In this document: in pieces, positions 12,735 through 25,931 of the stretch
How positions within the stretch are numbered: the stretch's first letter is position 1
Layout: the number at the start of each line of letters is the position of its first letter
NCBI RefSeq assembly: GCF_029784165.1
Contig: NC_073694.1
Coordinates: 74,109,411-74,173,410, forward strand
DNA length: 64,000 bases
Source of the DNA: Wyeomyia smithii
Lineage: Eukaryota > Arthropoda > Insecta > Diptera > Culicidae
Direction: 5' to 3'
Position numbers and translations under genes: made by a program
The notes under the pieces: model-generated
Told to the model about the DNA's origin: nothing
Seen by the model: the letters and a program-made list of their open reading frames with translations, nothing else
Databases searched by the model: none

Positions 12735-15700
12735 GCTGATACTTACTTTACTTTACTTACTTTACTTTTAAGGCGACAGACCGATTATCGATCCAGTGCC
12801 GAATCCAGAATACGTCGCCATGTCCCTCGGTCTTGGGCTGCTATCGTCCAATCGCCCCTAACACCTATTTCGCGTGCATCCTCATCGACAGCACACATCC
12901 AACGAGTGCGGGGTCTACCCCGAAGTCGACGACCTCTATCGGGATTTCTGCTAAATATAGCCTTCGCTTGACGCTCATCCGGCATTCTCGCTACATGCCC
13001 AGCCCACTGTAGCCTGCTGTGTTTTATCCGCTTGACTATATCCGCCGATTTGTATACCTGGTACACTTCATGGTTCATGCGTCTGCGCCAAACACCATTT
13101 TCTAGTTTGCCGCCAAGGATTGAACGCAAAATCCTACGCTCAAAAACACCAAGAGCTCGCCGATCAGCCTCTTTCAGCGTCCATGATTCATGGCCGTAGA
13201 GGGCCACCGGAAGAATCAGTGTTTTATAGAATCCGTAAAAGGCCCTGTTTGCGGCTGCTATCCGCCTCTTTATCTCACGGCTAACCTCGTTGTCACATGT
13301 CACTAATGTTCCCAGGTAAATAAATTCGTCGACTACTTCAATTGTTTCCTCATCTAGCACCACGCACCACGCACTCTGCCAGCCACCATGTATTTCGTTT
13401 TGGCAGAGTTTATGACAAGCCCTAATATCGCAGCTTCCCTCCTGAGAGGTCCGAAGGCCTCCTCCACAGCTCTACAGTTGATACCAATGATGTCGATAAC
13501 GTCCGCAAAACCGAGAAGCATGTGCGACTTCGTAATGATGGTGCCGCTTCTCTGCACACCAGCCCTCCGTATAGCACCTTCCAATGCGATGTTGAACAAT
13601 AAGTTCGACAGCCCGTCACCCTGCTTCAAACCATCTAACGTCACGAACGAGTCCGCTATCTCACCGGCTATCCTGACGCTTGATGTAGAACCTTCAAGGG
13701 TGGCACGTATCAGCCTAATCAGCTTTGTTGGGAAGCCATGTTCGATCATAATCTGCCATAACTGACTCGTACGCTGCCCTGAAGTCTATGAACAGATGGT
13801 GCGTGTGCAAGTTGAATTCTCGAAATTTATCGAGGATTTGTCGCAAGGTAAACATTTGGTCCGTCGTGGAGCGTCTCCCTCGAAAACCGCATTGGTACTC
13901 GCCAACAAAGGTCTCTTGCAACGGCCTCAGTCTGTGGAGCAGTATGCGGGAGAGAATTTTGTACACGGTATTGAGAAGAGTTATGCCCCGATAATTACTA
14001 CAGTACAGGCGATGACCTTTTTTGTAGATCGGCCATATGAGACCCTCCAACCAGTCCGAGGGCAGTTCTTCATCAGACCACACTCTCAGCATTATCCGAT
14101 GGATGGCACGATACAGTTGTTCGCTTACGACTTTGATGAGCTCGGCGGGAATGCCGTCTTTCCCGGCTGCCTTGCAGTTTCTCAGCTCTTTCACTGCTTC
14201 CTTCACCTCGTCCATGAATGGTGGATTCACAGCTTGACCATCATTCTCAATAGTCATCCTGCTCTTTTCGACTCCACTGTTTCCCTCATCACACTGAAGT
14301 GTTCCTTCCAACGCCTGGTCACCTCTGTTTTATCGGTTATCAGGTTCCCCTCCCTATCGTTGCACATGCCAGGGGCTGACACGTTTCGATTCCTGATTCC
14401 GTTGACATTCTTGTAGAAGCACCTCGCATCGTGCCTGGAGAAGCAACCTTCCGCCTCCGCAAGAATACGCTCCCAATGCTGTCGTTTCTTCCGGCGATGG
14501 AGTCTCTGCTCTAGCATCTCGATATTTACCCATGCTCTGACTAGTCACAGCCGTGGCCAACATGTGACCCCTGGCGCGGTTCTTCTCCTCCGTCACTCGC
14601 TGGCACTCAGCGTCAAACCTCTCACTGGACGCAGCTGCCGCAGTTGTACCCAACACTTCTCGCGCTGTAGTGCTGATCGAACTGTGGATGTGCCTCCACT
14701 GTTCATTCAGGTTCCCTTCAACTCTTTCCTCAATCCGTTCATCAACCTTCTGCGAGTACTCTGCAGCCACTCCTTCAGTTGATAGCCGCTGGATGTTCAA
14801 CTGCATCCTCCTCGTTGCCTTGGATTTCAACACGTTGGACAGCCGGGCGCGGATTCTGGCTACTACGAGATAGTGATCCGAGTCAACGTTCGGTCCTCTG
14901 AACGACCTCACGTCTGTAACGTCTGAAAAGTACCGTCCATCAATCAGAACGTGGTCAATTTGAGAGCAAAGCTCTCCATTCGGGTGCATCCAGGTGTGCT
15001 TACGTATGTTCCGGCGTGCAAAATAAGTGCTGCAGATAGCCATCCCCCTAGCTGCAGCGAAAGTAACAATCGTCAGGCCATTGTCGTTCGTAGTAGAGTG
15101 GAAGCTTTCCCTACCAGTTACGGGGCGGAAGAAGTCTTCCTGCCCGACCTGTGCATTTGCATCTCCGATGACAATCTTTATATCGTGTCCTGCCCACTCA
15201 TTGTATGTCTTTTCCAGGAGCTTTCATAGGAGCTCATTTCGTCATCGGGTTTCTCGTTGGTCGGTGCGTACACATTCATTAGGCTGTAGTTGAAGAATTT
15301 GCCCTAAATTCTCAACACGCATGTACGGTCACTGATCGGCCTCCATCAAATGACACGCTTCATCTGTTTTCCGATTAGCACGAAACCGACTCCTCTTTCT
15401 GCTTTCACGCCGCCGCTATAATAGATGTGGTACTTAAATGAAGTGTCCGCAATAAGATCTACTGCTCGGAATTCGCGTTCTCCCGATTTCGGCCACCGCA
15501 CCTCTTGGATAGCTGCAACCTCCACATTCACCTTCCGCAGCTCTCTAGCCAGGATACTTGCGCGTGCCGGTTCGAGTAGAGTCCTTACATTTCAAGTACC
15601 GAGTTTCCAATCATCGTTGTCCTTTTTCGTTCGCCTAGGTCCATGCCGATTATTCTGTTCCGTATTTATATCTGGATTGTTCGTAGTATTTAATATTCGG

Positions 15701-16040
15701 TATGCTGCCTTACTAGGGCTGCGATACCTAGTCTCGCGACGGGGCTGCCGTCTTTGATATAGCTGGCGAGACACCGCGTTTCATGATTCAGTCGCCGGCT
15801 CCGGATCAGACGCTGTTGACCCCTAACATGGGGAAACAGCCGCGTACTTCCCCCCTTCCCAGTCAGCATACGACCAAAGTTTCCACCGGGGTTGGTTACC
15901 CGATTTCCGCTAAGGTTACTCGTATCCCGGTCGGCACAACGTGGAGGTTGGGATAGGAGTTGCTGGACAGAGGTGAATGACCACAATAGAATCTCAAGTG
16001 ACACGTGTCCAACCATTCGCCAACCGGCTATGGCTGATAC
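12735..16040 (-). mobile_element. RTE-clade LINE, copy B (12742-16032), with candidate target duplication
   Basis: This is a minus-strand, near full-length copy of the same family as copy A. On the plus strand it opens with the reverse complement of the 3' pentamer array (ACTTACTTTACTTTAC) and ends in the 5' leader near 16030. The octamer GCTGATAC occurs immediately outside both ends (12735-12742 and 16033-16040) and is the likely target duplication; the last base could belong to the tail. Just past the 5' end, a 16-bp unit GCTGATACCAATACCA is repeated at 16033 and 16069. Confidence 0.85.
12785..15650 (-). pseudogene. RTE endonuclease/reverse transcriptase, broken (copy B)
   Basis: Same protein as in copy A, on the minus strand. 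Frames from N- to C-terminus are 15346-15531, 14354-15043, 14254-14517, 13715-14311, 13354-13749 and 12785-13363. Motifs seen: AAIQEVRWPKSGEREF, CSQIDHVLIDGRYF, DSDHYLVVARI, KAAGKDGIPAELI, SNYRGITLLNTVYKI, LFIDFRAAYES, LKQGDGLSNLLFN and LQWAGHVARM. The catalytic box reads GFADVI where GFADDI is expected, so a catalytic aspartate is replaced even apart from the frameshifts. Near 13240 a block of about 40 residues found in copy A after RAYYG is missing. The copy is dead. Confidence 0.9.
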
Positions 16041-18931
16041 CAATACCATTGGTAAGTAGTATTGGTAAGCTGATACCAATACCAATACACAGAATGCACA
16101 TGATGCTGTAGGTGCGCACGATAAAAAGTTATATTCAAATTAGTTGACCAACATACATAGCTTTTTTGTTCTGTGTAATTTTTGTTATTATCCCTAATTC
16201 CTATTGGAAGATGTTTGTGCAACTGTCGTTGTAAATTTCGTTCGCTTTTGTTGTGTTGAAGAATTACTTCCCTAACACAGACATCAGAAACAATGGTGAT
16301 GCAGCGAATTACTAACATACTCGTTTGTGTTTGTGTTCAAAAGAAGGATTGTCACGTTATTGGTTTCGATCAACAAAAACTATTTCTTTACCTTTGTTGA
16401 ACACAGGAGAAGCTTACTATGAACGCCAATTGACTGTTTTTAACGAGAACATGTTACCGCTAAAAAGTTTGTCGGAATCGTCGCTAATGTGAGTCTTATG
16501 AAAAAAAAAATCGAACATAAATTTTGAGTTTGTGGTCACAGCTATCTACCAAATGACACAGATTTTAGTCGGATAGAGAACTAGCTGAGAAAGATTGGTA
16601 ACATGTACAGTAGAGTGAAAATGACTATATGAAAAAAATATCATTGTACATTTAGTTAATTAGCCCAAAAATATACCCCACGCAAAATTTCAGCTCAATC
16701 GGACATAGTTTGAGGGTGCCTCAAAGTGTTTTTTTATCCTCGCTTCACACACAGCTTCATACACGTCATTGCTAGCCAATGAATGAACGCGTGGAACCAA
16801 TTTAAACAAAACTGGTGTCAAATGAACGGGCTGTCTTGAAAATCCTTACCTTATGATTAAACTTGTTGTTCAAAAGTTATTAAAAGAAACGTGTTTCGGA
16901 GGCTTTGAAACTCAATCATTTTTCTTAGATTTAGTTAAATCAATTTTTTTCAAAATTAGTGTCGTATTAAATGTTTAGTTACCCCACAAGGCCCTATAGA
17001 ATTTTATTGTAATTGGACTATAACTTTGTCCGTTAGGTATGAAAGAAGGAAATTACCTTTTGAAAAGAAACATATTTCAAAGGTTGCTTAAGCTCACTAA
17101 ATTTTTTCAGAATGGTTGGACCGATTTTCACAAAACTAGTCTCAATCATACCTAAATTATGACTTTATATATAACATCAATATTCTAGAGCCCAAAGAGT
17201 TGATATACCTTTATTGGATTGTATTTCACAATTTAGGGATGTTTTCCAGAAACCGAAAGCTGCAAAATTGGGTTTCAAAGTATAGAGTGCACCCCGGCTT
17301 CCGTGCGTTATCCCGGGTTTTAAAAAAAACATTGGGTAATATTTGTCCTCTTTAGGTTGTTTTCCACAAATCGGAACTACTATCTAGAAATTTAAAATGA
17401 CGTCTCAATTTGATTTCTGGCCTCTGTGTATAAAGCTACCGCAATACTCATAAGGAATGATATTTGGTCACTTTAAGCTGTTTTCCAGAAACTGAAAGTC
17501 GCCATCTTCGCCATCGAAACACCCAGATTAGGCAGAAGTTGGCCATTTTAGGATGTATTCCAGTAACCAGAGGAGTAGTCATCTGGATTGTTCGCGTGAT
17601 GTATTTGAAGCATATTTATTTTATGATATTTGCATGTGTATGTGGTAATGTATGCTCATATGTGTGTCAATGTTATGTTTTAAATATTCGGTATAGTTGG
17701 GCTACCAGAAATTCGTTATTTAAAGTGGAAAATAAATCCAGCAGAAATTTTCAAGGTGTATTTTTTGCTAAAAATTGTGGTGTTCCCGTGAATCTACTTT
17801 AACAAATAATAAGTTCGAATGAGAAAGGCTGGGTATCACCGCTAGGTGGATTATTTTGGGTTCTTACCGACCGGTTTCGGGTAAGTTGTTACCCATCTAC
17901 GAGGCGATGTCCAACTCTACAATTGGTCGGTAAAAAGGTAATTTTTATATTGTAAGAACCATAAGTCTTTCTGTTTGTTTTTAATATTTATTTTGAAATT
18001 TTACCTTTTCTGTGCCTTACGGAATAATTGTTACCATTCCTGTCCTGATCGAATCAGTAAGATAGTACATTGAATTAGCCCGTCGTGTAACTATAACTGA
18101 TTCCGTACTTTTTCAACAATAACGATGCAGGCTCGACAAAATTGAGAAAATAATATTTCTGATCATGATTTGCTCATTAATGTGCTGCTAGCCTCTCAGT
18201 CAAGTTGACGGGCAATGCGTCTTTAAGCAAAACTAACCCCAACAAACAATTTAGTTGTTTTATAGATTTTTAAGCTGCTATTTGGCGGATTTCGGCTGAG
18301 CTAAAGCTTAACAAGCTGTTATATAGTAACATTGTTTGTTGGACAATTTTTGGAACCACTTTACATGAGGAAAGGTCACCATAACAACAATTGAAACGGA
18401 AACGATAGCTTTATATCAAATATCAACAATGTAGACTGAGTACCGTTATAATTAACAGCCACTATCGGCTTAACAAATGTCAAGCCATGCGTCATAAGCA
18501 TAAAAAACTTTTCTACTTCGTCATGCCAATCTGTAACGATTGTAGATTGTAGTTTAAGGTTATTATCAATTTGCAGGGAAAATCTTGAGCATGCAAATAG
18601 ACTGCAAATAATTATATTTTTCGTTTCTAATTACCCGTACAACTTTACCGTTGATTACTGTGCCCCAGACTGGTTGGAAGCAGCTACCTTCGCCTTTGTG
18701 CGAACACACAAATGCACGCATGCACGTTCGTACCGTCACACACACAAACACACATCACGACCTGGCCGTGGAGCGAGAAACATCGTTAAATTAATTAATA
18801 TGGCTAATTAAAGGCCGAGAGAACCGGAATCGCACTTGGGGTGTACAATTAGAAATGCAAATCGAATTAAATGTGCTGAAATTCCGCCGTCGAACAGCGC
18901 ACGAGCCGAACTCCTCACGAACCTGAGCCGG
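16041..18931. other. Degenerate dispersed repeats; GC-richer patch at the end
   Basis: No gene. From about 17220 to 17600 the DNA is a decayed minisatellite-like repeat built on TTTTCCAGAAACCGAAAG and related blocks, also seen near 26620-26860 and 31640-32040. The segment near 17815-17870 (GAGAAAGGCTGGGTATCACC then CGCTAGGTGG) resembles a dispersed repeat I remember from Aedes. The end of the interval (about 18640-18931) is GC-richer and contains TAATTA motifs; it continues after the MITE at 18934-19660. Confidence 0.45.
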
Positions 18932-19662
18932 TACACTGAAAAAACTGCGCACGCTCCATCCAAGTGTTTCATCAATTGGATATGAAAATGACTCTGCATT
19001 GTTATATGTAGAATCTTTTCTTCATCGAATTCAATAATTTGTCACTTTCGTTTCAAGTTGTCACACACATCAACTTACATCCATGAGCCGCACTTCATTT
19101 ACGTATGATTCCAACATCCCTTTGAAGTGAATTACACTTGAATCTGCCCCACTGTTTCATCACAGTGGTTATCATTTCGTTTTTCCAGCACAAGATCACA
19201 GAGATTCTGATGAATACATCTTTACGCTAGAGGCAAGTATTTGTTTACTAAAACAACAATTAATTAAATTAAAATAATTAAATTTTTTGTTTGCTTTATA
19301 GGCTTCTTCAACAGAGAAGAAAAATTTATATTTGGTGATGATTTATTGTAGTAAATTCAAATTTTATAAATAAAGCGAAGGTTGCATTATATGCAATCAT
19401 TTCCATGTAAAACTGTTTTCATTTTAAAATCGAATAAAAATCATTCGAAGTTCGGTAGACATTCATTTGAGATTCAATATCCACACACTTTATGTCTATA
19501 TGTCATAACACAAGAATTGAAAGTGTTTTCCTTTTGAAAATGAGGTGTTGCACGATGAATAATTCTAAAGTGTTTCGCATATGAAATCTATATGTTTTGT
19601 TCAGTAGGGCGAATTAAAGTGCAAAACACTTTATAATGCCGTGTCGATTTTTTTTCAGTGTA
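18932..19662. mobile_element. MITE with CACTGAAAAAA ends and TA target duplication
   Basis: The ends read CACTGAAAAAACTGCGCACG (18934) and, as reverse complement at the right, CACTGAAAAAAAATCGACAC (ending 19660). TA flanks both ends (18932-18933 and 19661-19662), as for Tc1/mariner-type insertions. The interior (about 690 bp) is AT-rich and non-coding. The insertion splits a GC-richer, single-copy-looking sequence: GAACCTGAGCCGG on the left joins GGGTTGGTTCGGG on the right. Confidence 0.75.
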
Positions 19663-21127
19663 GGGTTGGTTCGGGCTGTCGATGAGCGCAGCAGGCGGCC
19701 GATGTCCGAGTTCTGATGCTTTGAGAAGCAGGTAGGTATGAGTTGCATTTCTAGGCCGCGAAGGAGAACGGTGCCGCGCGTGGTTGGCCCCAATTGTGCT
19801 TTTCGCAGTTGCATCGGACCAATCTGCTCTTTGGTGAAAGCCCACTGCGCCTTAATTGAAGCCAGCTGGGTGAGTTGAGTTGTTACTGTTTAAATGGCCA
19901 CTCCTCGAATGACACACGTTTTACTTGAAGTTTGTTTACTGTTTACATTCGAAAATGATATGAAACTCAATGAAATGGGCTGGAAGCAGATTTACTAGGA
20001 TTCTATTTTCACACATCTTACAAGCAATTGTTTCCCAATATATTGCTTTGGCTGTTGGCCCAAGCTTTCCATTTTCGAATGCCTGATATTGCAATAGCTT
20101 CACGACAGAAGGATGTCCTCCCTAAAGTCACTATTTCTACTCCAATAAGATGGATGATGGTCGATGCTCAGTTCTTGTTGTTCTGCAACCCTGTGTAACA
20201 ACGTTTTTACAATTCCTTTATATGTTATTTTATGTTTTAAAATTACTACTTGAGCAATTCTCGCTGAAACCGTCCCACTGGTGACATGAGGTCTTTCAAA
20301 AAGAATATTTTTATATCTAAATGATTGAAAATAGCGAAAAAATGAGAAAACCACTTTGGTTAGTTCATATTGATGGACCCCTCGGGCACAAATCGGTTTA
20401 ACGGTTTTTACAAAAAATGATTTTTGAGCAATTCTTGACCTTTTTATTGATTTATTTCTCTTGAATATGTCATTGAACCCCCTGCAATCAACACATCCTT
20501 TTCAAGAAGAATGATAGAGCTTTCATTTGGAGTGGAAAATATTGGCCGCCATCTTGGATTTCGCTGCCATCTTGGATTTCATCAGAAAAATGTGTTTTTG
20601 AGCAAGTTCGCAACCACCGATTTTGAATTTGACATCGCCATTGGAAAGCTGATAAAAAATGCTTTAAGATACATTCAAAATATTAGATGAGCATTGAGGT
20701 TATCTTGTCATTCTAGTCACTTTTCAAAATCGAGCTTCAAACAGTTCAACGCATGACGCGCGTCCAATATCAAATCAACGCAATATACTGAGCCTGTGGT
20801 GTGTGTATGTTGTGGACAGTCAGTATTCCTAGTTCACAGGTAGTAAGTGCACCCACGCACCATAATTTTTGAATAGCCTTTAATCATAGGCTGAATTTCG
20901 TTAGGTAGCAAACGTACCCTCTTATTAAACTGGCCAGAAGGACGCACAACGAAACTTCTACAGGGAATTATAAATGGTGATATTTGGTAAGAAGAACGAG
21001 CATCGGTATAGTAGAACAGTAAGCGTGTAAAAAGGAAGCGTATCACATTACACACAAGCACTGATAAACAATAATAATAAGCATGTCACTTCTCAATTGC
21101 GGTATTGCTAATAACAGAAGTGCGAGA
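19663..21127. other. No gene seen; island then AT-rich DNA
   Basis: About 19663-19870 is the GC-richer continuation of the island before the MITE. From about 20400 to 20750 the DNA is repeat-like, with CCATCTTGGATTTC repeated twice near 20550. No open frame with recognisable motifs is present. The minus-strand frame at 20834-21061 shows no recognisable domain. Confidence 0.4.
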
Positions 21128-21936
21128 TACAGCAGTAGGGATACCATCCGTCCTGATTTAGCAGGACATGTCCTGATTTTGAGATCCGTTTGGAGCGTCC
21201 TGATTTATTTTTCATATTTTAGCATTTGTCCTGATTTTTCTGAATGATGCCGGATGTTCAGAAATGTTGAAGATTGTTCAGTACTTATATTTTGACTCCG
21301 GAATGAAACGGACTCATTTTGAACGATTTTTTTTTCTTTGGTTGAATTTTGTCGAGAGAAATTGTCTAGTTCTTGCAATCCTCAACTATCTGACTTTTGG
21401 GTCCTAAAGCTATCCAGTTTTTTTTTGCACCATAATGGCGGTCGCTATAATGCGTGTTCGTGATATGCGAACCTCTCAGCTTACGTCAGTTTTGGGCTTT
21501 CTGAGGAATTGGAAACACAAATGTTGCCAGATTTATTTCTCTCTTGATAAAATACGTGAAGACTTCAAATTGACATGAGCAAAGTTGACAAAAGAGTGGA
21601 TGATTTACGGCTTAGCAGTTTCAAATGACATTTCGCACACGTACGGTGCATTCTTTCAACTGATATATGAAAATCAGAAAACCGTGTAATTTTGAACAGT
21701 TATATGTGCTGCATTTTCTAGGAATCTACTAATGCCTAATGAACCACAGTTGCAAAATTGTATCGTCCGAGAAATACTTTAAATAAATAATCGAGTAGCG
21801 TATTTTGAAGTGTAAATCTCAAATTACGTGTTTTATTTCTTGTTACCTCAAAAAAAAGAACACCTCATATCAAATTTGTACCGGAAACAGTTGTCCTGAT
21901 TTTTAACCCAGACCAAATGGTAACCCTAAACAGCAG
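21128..21936. mobile_element. hAT-type MITE (21136-21928) with GTCCTGATTT repeats
   Basis: The ends are TAGGGATACCAT (21136) and ATGGTAACCCTA (ending 21928). The flanking octamers TACAGCAG (21128-21135) and AACAGCAG (21929-21936) match at 7 of 8 positions, fitting a hAT target duplication. The motif GTCCTGATTT recurs at least five times near the two ends (around 21150, 21170, 21200, 21228 and 21892), as expected of subterminal transposase-binding repeats. The 793-bp body has no transposase. Confidence 0.78.
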
Positions 21937-24919
21937 ACACCCGGGCAAATCTCACAATCAGGCTTGTAAACGGTCAGTATTGTCATTTGATCTCGTTTCC
22001 TTAGAGTGTGTCACAGTAGGCTTTCGCTCGTTAATGTAAAACAACCGTCGCCTCTCAAACAATAAAAGGATGGTCATTCGACACTCGCGTATCAAAAAGT
22101 TGCACACTGTCATCCATTTGGCGATGCTATTCTGGCCTACTTCGTTCTATTTATGTTGAGAAATATTATTACAAGATCAATGATGTGAATAATTTCCAAA
22201 ATATTCGCACTCAACGTGCGTAATTCTCAATTCTAGAAAAAATGTTAAAATACGTTTGTGGAAAAAACGGCGAGTACTCGTTTGACATGTTTTTTTCAAG
22301 AATGTAATAAGATAGCGAGCCTTGGTAGCGGCAGAAGAAGAAGAAGACGATTATCGCAGTGTAAAGTGGTTCTACCGTGACCATTTCGAAGCCTGCTCAC
22401 AATAGATCTACGATTCTGGTCGCAGTAAGAAAGTCCATACAGGAAAAAAAAACTGCAAGTTCCAAGTATGTTACAATTTTTTCAGCACCTTGATTAATCT
22501 ATTTTTGACGCACAAAAATTTCTCCAAAAACAGTAAAAATTTGAGGATGTGATGAATGTTTTATTTGCCTCTACTAAACCTAATTTATTTTTCATCTTAA
22601 ACCTTTGATGCTCATATTTTTGCCTTCTACAAAATATATTTTCTTGTTGCGTCTTGATAAATTTTATTTTCAGATTTTTCAAGAGTGCTCTGCTGACCCT
22701 AAAATTTAAACATTTATTTCATAACTCAACGTGTTTAATTATTATATGTCGTTTCTCGAACTCATAAGCGAAATTTTGCCATTTTATTTGGGAGGATTTT
22801 CATCCCTAAAAACCCTTCCCGTTCGTTCGGCTATGCGCATTTGATATTACGTAAGATGTGTTGGTACGTATCTGCAAACTAAGCTGCCCTTTATTCTCAA
22901 TTCAAAGAAGTTTTATATTTCCTAAAATATCCTTTTTTTAAGACGACACAGTATTTGCACAAAATTAAAAAAAAGTATATTATCGCCTCAACCCATTCCC
23001 ATCCCATTCACAATCCTTCGTTGGTTTCAAAACACGCTAATTTTCAAAGGCGCCAAACTCCAATCAGCTGTCAATTGTGTTTGCTCAGCGGAAGCAGTTA
23101 CTCGAAATTAGTCCGATGTTAATTTGGCGATCAAGAAGTTTAAAGCCAAACGAGCCACGTGTCGTGCCGCCCGGCTCTGGGACAACACTGTCGTCAAAAC
23201 ATTGCACTGCCGCCGCGTCGCCACGTGACACGTGACCGGGTGTCTTTGAAATTCAGCACGTCGCTAGTGAATACTGAATAGAAGTCGTTTCGAATTAATG
23301 GCACGTCGCTGGTGAACGCGTCGATTTTCTCGAACTGGAAACTTTGAAAAACCAAATTAGAATTTATAATGACTGACTGGGAACTGTTCAAAATTAGAGG
23401 GCCGATTTTCGGCTCGATTGTCTTGCTCCTTCCGATGCTGACGACTAACGACTACCGGACTACGCGGATAGGAGGTAGCAAAATAATCGATGGAAATTAT
23501 CGGGTAATTTGTAATTGAATAGCACCGTATTTTGTTCCAATACTTGCCATCGTCTCTATGTACGTGGGTGTGGAAAGACTTTCCCCTTTTACTTTATTTC
23601 GGCGGCTGCCATCCGTTGCTGGAAGTTTTTGCAATACTCCGGACATTTTCTAACTCTTTTTGAACTTGTTTGCAAATTTAGACAAGTTAGACGAGGTAAT
23701 AAATAATGATAATTTGTTATAAAAATGCTGGGGCTATTTTTGCTCTCCAATTCGGCAACCGGCTAGTCCGGAATCTGCCCCAGCAGGAAGCTTGGTTATC
23801 GTCTCTTCAGTTTTCTTATTCTTTCTGCACAGAGTTGAAAGAAGAAACAACTGGTAAATTGCCTTGTTATTCTCCATTGCTGGTGGTAAGTGTACCCTTT
23901 GATTCATCTTTTCTGTGACTGAAGGAGAGCTACCTGCCGATCTGTGTGCCTGCAGATGCTGAGTGGCACTCGGTCGGAGGCTGCGCAATTGAAGAATTTT
24001 CTTCAATCATACATAATCGACTACGTTTTCATCATTAACCAACCGCGAATTGTACCAGCCGCCACAAGTGGCAGGTGAGCGGCAAGAACGAGTCTGCCTT
24101 GTGTAATTTTACTTCCGAAAAAATAAGTGGAGGCAAAAACAGCGGTCAATTAATTTAGCCGGTTACTGAGAGTGCAACGGTGGTTGGAAACGAATTCGAT
24201 TGATTAATTGAAAGATTAATGCTCCAAAAGGAAGATAATTCACTAGAAGCCATGATGCAACTCGAAAGCAGTTTGACTTGAATTTCAACATGTCAAAATT
24301 CGCGCCAATTTGTTAAGGAGATAGTCGACTTTGTCTAATAAGGCGCTTTGCCTCACTCTTTTTGGAATCATGCTAAAATCGTTCAAACTGAACTGAAAAT
24401 TATTTTATATTACTTGTAGAAAAGAGTTAAAAAATTGCTTTAATTTATTTTTTGTTTCAAAATTTTTTCGTGTCGAGGAGACTTTTATCACTTCAGCGAA
24501 TATTTTTTTATTGTTTCACGAATATGCTGAGAAGCCTGCATTAGAAAAACCTTAAAAATTGCTGTCATTGTACATAGCTATACCATAATTTAACTATGTT
24601 TTTCATTGTAGACACATCAATTTCACATTAGATATCATTGTCCAGAACAATAAAAAACATCGTTTTTGCCATTTTTACCATGAAAAAGGGGGGTCGTTAT
24701 GTATCTTAACAGCATTTTTTCAGGCATTTTTCCCATACATTTAGAAGTCACTGACAATATTTTTCATGGTAAAATTATTGTCGGTGGTAGATTCAACAAC
24801 AAAAAACGTTGTTAAAACATGGTAATGACAACAATCGTTTACAAGCTTACAGTAAAAATACCGTATTTTTTATTGTTACCATCTATCCATCTATTCCTCC
24901 GATAACGTCTCATACTCTC
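21937..24919. other. No gene seen; GC-richer island at about 22980-24180
   Basis: I cannot support a gene. The stretch at about 22980-24180 is GC-richer and looks single-copy, including CCACGTGACACGTGACC near 23220, an inverted CACGTG-type pair. Frames here are short and lack domains. About 24646-24880 has weakly matching ends (AACAATAAAAAACATCG at left; the reverse complement of AACAATAAAAAATACGG at right) and could be another small MITE. Confidence 0.35.
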
Positions 24920-25830
24920 AGATCCTGACAACAACCCAGTGCAGCGCTTTAACCTGTGCTTCACCACCTTGTTTATGAAGCTCGCTAGATATTTGGTCAC
25001 TGCCATGAGCTTTGTTGTTTTTCAACCTGCCGAATTCATTCTCAATCTCCTGGAGGCTTGGGGCCCAGAAGTGTCGTCTTCTGCACGTACTCCTAGACTG
25101 ATTGCCGTATTACCTTCGTCTGCTGTAATGTCGCCGTTAAGACTCTCGTCGTAGTACTGTTTCCACCTTTCGATAACCTCACACTTGCTCATCAGGAGAT
25201 TTCTCCCAGGTCGCGGCACATATTGGATTTTGGTACGTAGCCTCTGCGCGAGCTGTTCAGTAGAACTTACAGGTGTCACCAACGCAGTACAGGTGTTTCA
25301 TCGCCTCGCGATCTCGTTCCTCCTGTCCCTTCGAAGGACCGAGTTCTGCTTGTTCCACTCATGTTTATATCGTTCCACATTCGTTCTCGTGCGATGCTGC
25401 AGCATTTTCGCTCGTGTTGTATTTTTCTCCTGTCAGTTTGCATTCGCCGTCAAACCAGTCGTTTTTTTTTTCGATTTGGAGCGGCTGTAGCTATTGCCGC
25501 TCTAGCCGTGCTACTTATGCCGGTTTGTATGTCCCTCCAGCCATCTTCAAAAGAGTCTACTCCAAGCTATTTTTTTGTTGGCAATGCCGCTTCCAGCTGC
25601 TACGCGTATCCCTGGGCAACTATCGGATCCCGTAGTTATTCGATGTCGGGTTACAGCGTTCGACTTTAACGCATGCTACACACCGTCGAGAGCTTTGAGC
25701 GCATGCAAACTGCAACTAGATAGTGGTCCTAATTTTTGTTCGCACTGCGAAATGTGCGAACTTTGATAATATCTGAGAAGAATCTCCAGTCCTCAGATAG
25801 TCCACAGTACTTTTCGTTCAAATACTCCAA
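24920..25830 (-). pseudogene. RTE-type endonuclease/RT fragment, a second family (copy D)
   Basis: On the minus strand this encodes the linker between endonuclease and reverse transcriptase of an RTE-like LINE clearly different from copies A-C. The best segment is 25022-25282, with LLMSKCEVIERWKQYYDE followed by SLNG, matching the usual 'WK-YF-ELLNG' linker of insect RTE elements. Upstream in other frames come WFDGEC, NVERYKHEWNKQNS and LYCVGDTCKFY. Neither the catalytic endonuclease residues nor the FADD box are present, and frames shift every few hundred bases. It is an internal fragment, truncated at both ends. Confidence 0.75.
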
Positions 25831-25931
25831 GACTGATAAGGTCCTCCGCGAGAAGCGTTGTTGTGGAACTTGTGAGAGCTGCAGCTAAAAATTGACACTT
25901 CTTCCAGGTTGCCAACTCACTATTTGAACCT

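Noticed and set aside
13796..14416. 206-codon plus-strand frame
   Set aside because: It is the antisense of the RTE copy B reverse transcriptase region, which carries recognisable motifs on the minus strand.
23220..23240. Paired CACGTG-type words as an E-box regulatory cluster
   Set aside because: Two short palindromic words are too little evidence; noted only within the unassigned interval.
25185..25669. Overlapping plus-strand frames of about 100 codons
   Set aside because: They are antisense shadows of the RTE copy D linker; the minus strand carries the recognisable WKQYYDE motif.
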